A model generated the notes under the pieces. That model was not told the origin of the DNA and ran no database searches. It saw only the letters and a list, made by a program, of their open reading frames with translations. The translations under genes were made by a program, and so were the position numbers. Below are positions 1 to 5,632 of a stretch of DNA of 8,854 nt, piece by piece (within the stretch, counting starts at the first letter, position 1; each line of letters starts with the position of its first letter). The DNA lies in NCBI GenBank assembly GCA_030630935.1, contig DAOVMD010000100.1, positions 1 through 8,854 on the forward strand, read 5' to 3'. The DNA is from Candidatus Mcinerneyibacteriota bacterium (GTDB lineage: Bacteria; AUK180; JAQVHJ01).

Positions 1-325
1 AAATGCTGTATACTTTATCTCCCATACTCCCTTCAATAACAAGCCTGTTGATATCATATACATTGTCTGTTTTATAAGTAAACTTTTCAACTACCTCTTT
101 ACCTTCTGCATCTTTTCTTTCTTCCTCAACTGTCATCACGCCATCCTTATGAAAACAAATAGTTGATTTCTGAGACTCATCCGCTGAAACATCAGTATCA
201 CCTGTTTTTATTACTTTCCAGTTTCCTACAAGCGATGGACCCTTACCCGCGGTACCACCACAGGATGAGAATAGAAAAATAAGGCAGAAAAATAACCCGG
301 TAACTATTAAACGTCTCTTCTTCAT
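1..325 (-). CDS. Small lipoprotein, lipocalin-like fold suspected (C-terminus cut by window edge)
   Basis: The visible 108 codons start at ATG 325 and stay open to the left edge, so the C-terminus is missing. Residues 1-21 form a lipoprotein signal: MKKRR, a hydrophobic stretch, then a lipobox ending FSSC with the lipidated cysteine at C22, followed by GGTAGKG. The mature part begins SLVGNWKVI (W36) and has an alternating polar/hydrophobic pattern (DGVMTVEEE, EKFTYKTDN) suggesting a small beta-rich domain, as in lipocalin-like secreted proteins. It closely matches the lipoprotein at the other end of the window: same C22, same G34-x-W36, same FTY-x-T motif, so the two are paralogues. A GGAG at 331-334 lies 5 bases before the ATG. 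The gene begins 13 bases after the hypF stop and has no room for its own promoter there, so it is probably co-transcribed with hypF. Function unknown; membrane anchoring is well supported. Confidence 0.85.
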   Translation of the reverse strand, partial: MKKRRLIVTGLFFCLIFLFSSCGGTAGKGPSLVGNWKVIKTGDTDVSADESQKSTICFHKDGVMTVEEERKDAEGKEVVEKFTYKTDNVYDINRLVIEGSMGDKVYSI

Positions 326-338
326 TAAAACTCCATTG

Positions 339-2606
339 CTACGAATTGAATATTCCAAAGACTGCTTGACCCAATGAAATACCACCATCATTACATGGCA
401 CATTATCATGTATTATAACATTAAAATTACAAGATTTCAACTTAATAATTAATTTTTTTAAAAAAATCATATTCTGAAATACTCCACCTGAAAGAGCAAC
501 TTGGTTAATATTTGAATAATTCCTTGCTTCTAAAATACCCTTTGCAAAAATCTCAACTATAGTATTATGGAATTTTGATGAGATTCTATTCTTACTCATT
601 CCATTAAGAAGATCATTAACAACACCAATTATAATCTGCTCAATTAATAATAACTGAGTCCCCACATCCTTTTTTAAATCAAAAGGATACTGCCCGGTAT
701 CATCCTCATCTGCAATCATTTCAAGTTCAATCGCGGCTTGACCTTCATAATTGATTTTTCGTTTCACCCCGATTATTGATGAGACTCCGTCAAATAACCT
801 GCCAAGACTCGAGGTCTTAACCGTATTTAATTCCTTGCTTATCATGTTCTTTATAATTTTAAATTCACTTTTTAAGTCAGGGAAAAGTTTTGTAAGGATC
901 ACATCATCTGAAATTCCCGACTTCAATAAAAGTGAAATCGCAGTCTTGTACGGATTAATAATCGCAGAATCTCCTCCGGGTAAATCAAAATAATCAATAT
1001 GCCCAAATCTCTCAAAACCATTATAATCGGCAATTAAAATCTCCCCACCCCAGATATTCCCATCATCTCCATAACCCGTACCGTCACATGCAACTCCGAT
1101 AACCTTTTCATTGGAAAGTTTATTATCTGCCATGCAGGAAAGAACATGAGCATAATGATGCTGAACTGCGAGCTTATTTTTTATAGGGGAGTCCAATGCA
1201 TATTGTGTTGAAAGATACTCAGGATGCAGATCCGAAACTATTAATTCAGGGGTAATTGAAAATAATCTCTTGAAATGTTCTATCCCGTCTTCAAATGATT
1301 TATAAGTCTCGAGATTCTCAAGGTCTCCAATATGATGTGAAATAAAAGCGTAATTATTCAGGGTTAAACAAAAGGTGTTTTTTAACATTCCTCCACAACC
1401 CAGAACCGAAATATCCGATTGCCCTGGTAAAATAATTGGAAATGGAACATAACCCCTTGCCCGGCGAAGCGGATATTCTTTCCCATTAAAAATACGTGAA
1501 ACCGAATCATCACAACGCATAAAAATCTCCCGATTATGAAGAAGAAAATAATCCGCAATATCTTTTAACCGGTGTTTGGCTTCATTATCTAAAAAGGAAA
1601 TCGGCTCATCAGAAATATTTCCGCTTGTCATTACAAGGGGACCATTGAACTCTGTAAGAAGAATATAGTGAAGCGGTGTATAGGGAAGCATTACACCTAA
1701 ATATTTCTGCTTGGGAGCAACGGTCTCAGGTAATTTCGTACCGGGTTTTTTCTTCAAAAGAACAATCGGTCGAACATTTCCAGTCAACAAATTCTCTTCT
1801 TCCCGGTTAACTTCACAGAATTCTTTTACCCGGGTAATAGAAGGAAACATAACTGCAAAAGGCTTTTCTTCCCGATACTTTCTGCTGCGAAGTTTACTAA
1901 CCGCAGCATCACACAATGCATCACACGCAAGATGATATCCGCCTAACCCCTTGATCGCAATTACCTTTTCTGATTGCAATAACTGAATCGTTTCATTTAT
2001 AATATTATCTGTGTGCTTTTCAGTTCCATCTGAACTTAACAAAGTTAATCCCGGACCACAATCAAAACAAGCATCTGGCTGGGCATGAAATCGTCTGTCA
2101 CCCGGATCTTCATATTCTGCTTGACAAATATTACACATCTTGAAGGGAAGCATCGTCGTGTTTCCACGGTCATAAGGGATATCTTTTATTATTGTAAATC
2201 TAGGACCGCAGTTTGTACAATTAATAAAAGGATAAAAATATCTTCTGTCTTGTTTATTAAATAACTCAGCTCGGCAGTCATTACAGATCGCAAGATCAGG
2301 CGAGATTAAAACAAATTGACCAGGTTCTCTTTTTGAATGCTTAATTATAAAACCCTCTTCATTCTTAATTATGGAAATATCGATATTGTCTAATGTTTCA
2401 ATTACTGAAATTGATGGCTTTTTTATTCTGAGATCTTTTCTGAATTTTTCCAGGTCAGCAACTGAACCTTGAACTTCAACCTCAACTCCACTCGAATCAT
2501 TAAAAACCCAACCGGTAAAAGCAAATGACTTCGCAAGGTTATATATGAATGGCCGAAAACCTACGCCCTGGACTATGCCGGTAATTCGAATTCTATTTCG
2601 CTTCAC
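339..2606 (-). CDS. hypF: Carbamoyltransferase HypF, [NiFe] hydrogenase maturation
   Basis: HypF uses carbamoyl phosphate and ATP to make carbamoyl-adenylate and passes the carbamoyl group to the C-terminal cysteine of HypE, the source of the cyanide ligands of [NiFe] hydrogenases; it is cytosolic. All family domains are present in order (755 aa, numbered from the GTG): acylphosphatase, residues 3-90, with VQGVGFRPF (R18) and N36; two zinc fingers with CX2C pairs at 108/111, 130/133, 158/161 and 180/183; a YrdC-like domain, about 205-380, with KGLGGYHLACDA; and a Kae1-like domain with metal motif HHYAH (H483, H484, H487), CDGTGYGDDGNIWGGE (D508) and LSGGVFQN near 705. Length is normal and nothing looks broken. 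I chose GTG 2606 over an in-frame TTG at 2633 because that TTG overlaps the -10 box of a strong promoter, while AGGAG (2611-2615) precedes the GTG. No other hyp gene is in the window. The stop is TAG. Confidence 0.96.
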   Translation of the reverse strand: MKRNRIRITGIVQGVGFRPFIYNLAKSFAFTGWVFNDSSGVEVEVQGSVADLEKFRKDLRIKKPSISVIETLDNIDISIIKNEEGFIIKHSKREPGQFVLISPDLAICNDCRAELFNKQDRRYFYPFINCTNCGPRFTIIKDIPYDRGNTTMLPFKMCNICQAEYEDPGDRRFHAQPDACFDCGPGLTLLSSDGTEKHTDNIINETIQLLQSEKVIAIKGLGGYHLACDALCDAAVSKLRSRKYREEKPFAVMFPSITRVKEFCEVNREEENLLTGNVRPIVLLKKKPGTKLPETVAPKQKYLGVMLPYTPLHYILLTEFNGPLVMTSGNISDEPISFLDNEAKHRLKDIADYFLLHNREIFMRCDDSVSRIFNGKEYPLRRARGYVPFPIILPGQSDISVLGCGGMLKNTFCLTLNNYAFISHHIGDLENLETYKSFEDGIEHFKRLFSITPELIVSDLHPEYLSTQYALDSPIKNKLAVQHHYAHVLSCMADNKLSNEKVIGVACDGTGYGDDGNIWGGEILIADYNGFERFGHIDYFDLPGGDSAIINPYKTAISLLLKSGISDDVILTKLFPDLKSEFKIIKNMISKELNTVKTSSLGRLFDGVSSIIGVKRKINYEGQAAIELEMIADEDDTGQYPFDLKKDVGTQLLLIEQIIIGVVNDLLNGMSKNRISSKFHNTIVEIFAKGILEARNYSNINQVALSGGVFQNMIFLKKLIIKLKSCNFNVIIHDNVPCNDGGISLGQAVFGIFNS

Positions 2607-2610
2607 ACTG

Positions 2611-2615
2611 CTCCT
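2611..2615 (-). promoter_or_regulatory. Ribosome binding site deciding the hypF GTG start
   Basis: AGGAG lies 4 bases before GTG 2606. The spacing is slightly short but usable. Starting here gives the protein N-terminus MKRNRIRITGIVQGVGF, which places the acylphosphatase motif where HypF proteins normally have it. Confidence 0.7.
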
Positions 2616-2632
2616 GCTGTTTATGAACAACA

Positions 2633-2661
2633 ATTATAACATATAAAAATTACCTAGTCAA
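2633..2661 (-). promoter_or_regulatory. Sigma70-type promoter of hypF
   Basis: On the minus strand, TTGACT (2661-2656) and TATAAT (2638-2633) are separated by exactly 17 bases: a perfect -10 and a five-of-six -35. Transcription would start near 2624-2628, giving a leader of about 20 bases that contains AGGAG and then the GTG start. It would drive hypF and probably the lipoprotein behind it. Confidence 0.8.
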
Positions 2662-2671
2662 GAAAAGAATA

Positions 2672-2700
2672 CTACTCAAGCAACTCTGTTGCTTGAGTAG
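2672..2700 (-). terminator. Perfect 13-bp hairpin, candidate terminator upstream of the hypF promoter
   Basis: CTACTCAAGCAAC (2672-2684) and its exact reverse complement (2688-2700) enclose a 3-base loop. On the minus strand the stem is followed by a T-rich stretch, TATTCTTTTCTT, that runs straight into the -35 box of hypF. This fits a Rho-independent terminator insulating hypF from upstream transcription, although the T run is broken and the hairpin lies about 400 bases beyond the hemerythrin-like gene. It could instead be another intergenic palindrome. Confidence 0.5.
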
Positions 2701-2728
2701 AGAGCAGAGAACAGAGAACAGAAAACAG
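2701..2728. repeat. Heptamer tandem repeat, AGAACAG type, four units
   Basis: Four head-to-tail 7-mers follow each other: AGAGCAG, AGAACAG, AGAACAG, AAAACAG. The two middle units are identical and the outer ones differ by one base. The array directly abuts the 13-bp hairpin. Confidence 0.75.
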
Positions 2729-2745
2729 TCGTTCTATAGAAAGGA

Positions 2746-2772
2746 GTAGGGGTTAACGGCGTTAACCCTGAC
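2746..2772. repeat. GTAGGGG palindrome, copy 1
   Basis: GTAGGGGTTAAC (2746-2757) faces GTTAACCCTGAC (2761-2772) across a GGC loop. It forms a 12-position stem with one G-T pair at position 4 and one A-G mismatch at position 3. Its ends and architecture match a second palindrome at 3588-3615, but the five core bases differ. Confidence 0.7.
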
Positions 2773-2856
2773 CGAGTTTTATAATCCTCCCGATTGAATT
2801 TAAAAAAGGAACAATGGATCCCCCGCCCGCCTTTCTATTTTTTTCTTTGTTTTTTA

Positions 2857-2882
2857 GTTCTCGTCCGTTCTCATCAGTTCTC
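2857..2882. repeat. Three GTTCTC words at 10-base period
   Basis: GTTCTC occurs at 2857-2862, 2867-2872 and 2877-2882, exactly one helical turn apart. The reverse complement GAGAAC occurs on the plus strand at 2707-2712 and 2714-2719 inside the heptamer array, so the same word is present in both orientations. The longer word CAGAGAAC is also shared: plus strand 2705-2712 and 2712-2719, minus strand 2884-2877. Confidence 0.6.
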
Positions 2883-2966
2883 TGTTAAAATAAAAAAGTT
2901 TGAGCGAAGCGAGTTATATTTAATTTTCTCTTTTTTTATTTTGTTTTTCCTTCATGTTCGGAATTT

Positions 2967-2987
2967 ACCCCGAATTTACTTCGGGGT
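2967..2987. repeat. Short hairpin, ACCCCGAA / TTCGGGGT
   Basis: An 8-bp perfect stem (2967-2974 with 2980-2987) encloses the loop TTTAC. No T run follows it on the minus strand, so it is not a convincing terminator. It lies about 110 bases past the end of the hemerythrin-like gene. Confidence 0.55.
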
Positions 2988-3063
2988 GGTTAAAAATGCA
3001 TTCAATCGAACCCTTAAGCATCACTCTACCTAAACAAATGCTTTGTATTCTCTAAAGCAAAAA

Positions 3064-3098
3064 CATTATTCATTGTTCATTGTTCATTCTTAATTCTT
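3064..3098. repeat. Heptamer tandem repeat, CATTGTT type, five units
   Basis: Five consecutive 7-mers: CATTATT, CATTGTT, CATTGTT, CATTCTT, AATTCTT. The last unit overlaps the TAA stop codon (3099-3097) of the hemerythrin-like gene, so the array begins right at the end of that gene. Confidence 0.75.
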
Positions 3099-3501
3099 AC
3101 TTATTTAATATGTACTTCTGGAATTCCCGATAAAGAATGTTCTCCTCGCGCCTGATCAGAACACCCATATCTGCAAGTATCCGACCAAATGCTTCCGCAA
3201 AATCTAATGAATAATCTCCGCATTTATTATTGTTAAAAAAACTGAGGATATCTTTTTTCATGTCTTGCATTTGGGGTACAAAAACCTCAAGTGTAAGCTT
3301 AATGTTATCATTATTCTTTGAAGCTTCTTTTAAAATAGTATATACCTTCTCTTCTTTTTCCATGTGATCTAAAAATAAGTCCTTAAAAGAAAAAAGTAAG
3401 GTTTGACCTTCTTCTGTTGTCACCCCAAGCTTCATTGTCTTCTTTAATATACCAAGCATCTCCTTGTGTTCTCTCTTAAGCTCATCAATTAAACCTTCCA
3501 A
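3097..3501 (-). CDS. Hemerythrin-like (HHE) four-helix protein with an incomplete metal site
   Basis: A 134-aa, all-helical, highly charged cytosolic protein without signal peptide. It resembles bacterial hemerythrin-like HHE proteins, which bind a di-iron centre and sense or carry O2 or NO. Visible landmarks: REHKEM with H12 in helix 1, DHMEKEE with H46 and E50 in helix 2, and the typical family ending IRREENILYREF (117-127) in helix 4. Full hemerythrins use five histidines plus two acids; here the second half has no histidine, so a classical di-iron site cannot form, although E119/E120 could act as ligands. C94 is the only cysteine. The start is TTG 3501, supported by AAAGGA 7 bases upstream and a near-consensus promoter at 3551-3579; no ATG fits that spacing in frame. 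It is a single-gene unit between two repeat-bearing gaps. Fold moderately sure; function unknown. Confidence 0.78.
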   Translation of the reverse strand: MEGLIDELKREHKEMLGILKKTMKLGVTTEEGQTLLFSFKDLFLDHMEKEEKVYTILKEASKNNDNIKLTLEVFVPQMQDMKKDILSFFNNNKCGDYSLDFAEAFGRILADMGVLIRREENILYREFQKYILNK

Positions 3502-3518
3502 AAATCAATCCTTTCCAG

Positions 3519-3539
3519 GGGATATTATATTTTTATCCC
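3519..3539. promoter_or_regulatory. Inverted repeat in the leader of the hemerythrin-like gene, possible operator
   Basis: GGGATA (3519-3524) and TATCCC (3534-3539) flank a 9-base AT-only spacer. The element lies just downstream of the predicted transcription start (about 3542-3549) and upstream of the AAAGGA ribosome binding site. A repressor site here would block initiation; in RNA the same bases could form a weak 6-bp hairpin. Confidence 0.4.
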
Positions 3540-3550
3540 TCTAGAAGATT

Positions 3551-3579
3551 ATTATACCCTATTTTATGCAAAAAGTCAA
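3551..3579 (-). promoter_or_regulatory. Sigma70-type promoter of the hemerythrin-like gene
   Basis: TTGACT (3579-3574) and TATAAT (3556-3551) on the minus strand are separated by exactly 17 bases, the same hexamers and spacing as the hypF promoter. The leader to the TTG start would be about 40-48 bases. A second TATAAT at 3529-3524 has no matching -35. Confidence 0.8.
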
Positions 3580-3587
3580 GTTTCAGA

Positions 3588-3615
3588 GTAGGGGCACGGT
3601 ATGCCGTGCCCTTAC
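3588..3615. repeat. GTAGGGG palindrome, copy 2
   Basis: GTAGGGGCACGG (3588-3599) pairs over its full 12 positions with CCGTGCCCTTAC (3604-3615) across a TATG loop; the only non-Watson-Crick pair is G-T at position 4, as in copy 1. It lies 8 bases upstream of the -35 box of the hemerythrin-like promoter and about 210 bases beyond the exporter genes. Confidence 0.75.
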
Positions 3616-3823
3616 AATCTTTTTGCTTTATTATATCGTGTTACGATAATTCATATAAACAGATCCGGTCGAAAGCTTTGCTCTTATAAAAACATACTCG
3701 CTTCTAATCCCAAAATCCTAAATATTCACTATAGAAACCCAAATAAACAATCGCAATACGATAAGTAATTCAATAAGAGATTTTAAGTTAATTTAAGGTG
3801 GTGAATAAATGGTCTGGATATTC

Positions 3824-5632
3824 TTAATTTGCTTTTTGTTGATTCCACTGAAGTTGATAAAGTTTCCAATAAATGCCTTTCTTTGATAGCAGGTGCTGGT
3901 GATTACCTTTCTCGATAATTTTTCCTTTATGTAAAACTATTATTCTATCAACGTTCTGGATAGTTGAAAGTCTGTGAGCAATTATTAATGAAGTCCGTTC
4001 CTGAGTAAGTTTTTCCAGGGCATCCTGAATCAAGTATTCCGTTTCTGAATCGATATTAGAAGTTGCTTCGTCGAGGATCAAGATATTCGGGGAGTACGCA
4101 AGGGCACGTGCGAACGATATCAGTTGTTTCTGTCCTGTCGACATATTGGCCCCACCCTCTTTAATTATTTCATTGATCCCATTTTTAAATTTACTAATAA
4201 ACTTACTTACATTTGTAATTTCTGCGGCTTTTGTTACATCTGCATCTGATATTTTTTTATTCCACAATTTAATATTATCTTTAATTGTCCCTGAAAAGAG
4301 GAAAACATCCTGTAAGACAATCGCTATAGTCTTTCGTAATTCAGTTTTTGAAATTTGTTTTATATCCTTTCCATCCAGGAGAATCGTACCTTTCTGAATA
4401 TCAAAGAACCTATCAATTAACATCGCAATCGTAGTTTTACCTGACCCGGTCGCGCCGACTAATGCAATTTTTTCTCCGGGATTTACAATAAATGAGACAT
4501 CTTTTAACACCCACTGATCCTCATTATATGCAAACCATACATTTTTGAATTCAATTTTTCCTAATACATTTTCCAATTTCTCAGGCAACTCTGTCTCCAC
4601 AATTTTATCATCCATATCCAATAATTTAAAAATCCTTTCTGATGATGCCATAGAATTCTGTAATATATTATACTTTTGGCTCAGGTCTCTAATTGGTCTA
4701 AAGAATCTTTGGACATAAGACGTAAAAGCAATCAATGTCCCAAGGGTAAGAACATCTTTAAAATGCTGAATTCCCCCAAACCAAAGAACAAGTCCTAGTG
4801 CAAATGCGCTTAATGCATTAACAAACGGGAAGAAAACTGAATATACTTTTACAGATTTCATACTTTTCTCAAAGTACTGGTCTACTTCTTTGTCAAACTG
4901 CTTAGTGTGTTTTTTCTGCCTATTAAAGATCTGAACGATTTTCATTCCGGAAATATTTTCTGCAAAGAAGGCGTTAATCTTTGCCAGAATTTTTCTAAGA
5001 TCCCGATAAACAGGGCGGATGAATTTTCTAAATATTGCAGAAACAAAAAACAGTATGGGAATAATTGTATATGAAACAAGAGCTAATTTCCAATTTAATA
5101 CAAGCATAAAAATTACTATTCCCAGGAGAACGAATACATCCGCAAGAACTCCAACTAACCCTGCAGTAAAGAATTCATTTAAAACCTCAATGTCATTTAT
5201 GACCCTTGTCACAAGCCTTCCGACCGGTTGTTTTTGAAAAAACGAAAGAGATAATTTCTTCAAGTGAACAAAAAGTTTTTCTCTAATATCAACTAAAATT
5301 CTTTGTGATACATAAAACATCAAGTTAATCTGAGCATACCTGATCAATGAAAACAGAAACAATAAGCAGAAGAAAATAATGCTAAAGCTTACAAGCCCGT
5401 TAAACCTCGCATCAAGTAACAATTGTATTTCAGCTTTTATAAACCTATCCACCATTATTTTAGTTAAAATCGGCACAAATAATTCTGAAACCGTTGCAAA
5501 CAATAGAAGTATCAATGAAACCACAATCAATAAAAAATATGGTTTCGCAAAGAGAAATAGGCGCTTATACAGCTTTGCATCATAAACTTTACCCATTGCA
5601 TCGTCATCCAGCATAAAGTGATGTTTACTCAT
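3824..5632 (-). CDS. ABC exporter half-transporter, catalytically competent subunit of a heterodimer
   Basis: A 602-aa half-transporter of the multidrug/lipid exporter type, membrane domain first (six segments, residues about 30-312) then an ATPase domain. ATPase motifs: Walker A GATGSGKTT (393-401), Q-loop Q441, Walker B ILIL-D521 with catalytic E522, D-loop SNID, H-loop H553. The signature reads MSTGQ (497-501) rather than LSGGQ. With the partner's canonical LSGGQ and its own Walker B Glu it should complete the active ATP site. The ATG lies inside the end of the preceding exporter gene (ATGAGTAA, 8-base overlap) with only a weak upstream ribosome binding site, so translation is probably coupled. 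Family relatives include TM288, LmrD and BmrD-type subunits. Substrate not deducible: drugs, lipids and peptides are all possible. The stop is TAA. Confidence 0.93.
   Translation of the reverse strand: MSKHHFMLDDDAMGKVYDAKLYKRLFLFAKPYFLLIVVSLILLLFATVSELFVPILTKIMVDRFIKAEIQLLLDARFNGLVSFSIIFFCLLFLFSLIRYAQINLMFYVSQRILVDIREKLFVHLKKLSLSFFQKQPVGRLVTRVINDIEVLNEFFTAGLVGVLADVFVLLGIVIFMLVLNWKLALVSYTIIPILFFVSAIFRKFIRPVYRDLRKILAKINAFFAENISGMKIVQIFNRQKKHTKQFDKEVDQYFEKSMKSVKVYSVFFPFVNALSAFALGLVLWFGGIQHFKDVLTLGTLIAFTSYVQRFFRPIRDLSQKYNILQNSMASSERIFKLLDMDDKIVETELPEKLENVLGKIEFKNVWFAYNEDQWVLKDVSFIVNPGEKIALVGATGSGKTTIAMLIDRFFDIQKGTILLDGKDIKQISKTELRKTIAIVLQDVFLFSGTIKDNIKLWNKKISDADVTKAAEITNVSKFISKFKNGINEIIKEGGANMSTGQKQLISFARALAYSPNILILDEATSNIDSETEYLIQDALEKLTQERTSLIIAHRLSTIQNVDRIIVLHKGKIIEKGNHQHLLSKKGIYWKLYQLQWNQQKAN

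Larger units (their letters stand above)
2634..3096. other. Repeat-rich intergenic region between hypF and the hemerythrin-like gene
   Basis: I see no credible gene here. Besides the hypF promoter, the 13-bp hairpin, two heptamer arrays and a GTAGGGG palindrome, the region holds three GTTCTC words spaced exactly 10 bases apart (2857, 2867, 2877), a pyrimidine-rich stretch around 2831-2856, a GAGCGAAGCGAG word near 2901-2914 and a small hairpin at 2967-2987. Its composition differs from the flanking coding DNA and looks like accumulated small repeats. Confidence 0.7.
3502..3823. other. Intergenic region between the exporter operon and the hemerythrin-like gene
   Basis: The part near the hemerythrin-like gene holds its leader inverted repeat, promoter and a GTAGGGG palindrome. 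The rest (3616-3823) is AT-rich, with a small inverted repeat TATCGT/ACGATA at 3634-3648, and I see no gene in it. No clear intrinsic terminator follows the exporter stop codon. Confidence 0.6.

Noticed and set aside
2607-2633. N-terminal extension of hypF from TTG
   Set aside because: The TTG overlaps the -10 box, has no ribosome binding site, and the extra residues precede the normal family start.
2794-3033. Plus-strand open frame of 79 codons in the repeat-rich gap
   Set aside because: It runs through the pyrimidine-rich and GTTCTC-repeat DNA, has no convincing ribosome binding site, gives a low-complexity Phe/Leu-rich protein, and opposes the uniform gene direction.
2701-3098. Possible CRISPR array from the short repeats
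   Set aside because: Units are 7 bases and directly adjacent, with no spacers and no cas genes in the window.
3616-3823. Possible terminator after the exporter operon
   Set aside because: No stable stem followed by a T run is visible on the minus strand; the small TATCGT/ACGATA repeat is too weak and too far away.
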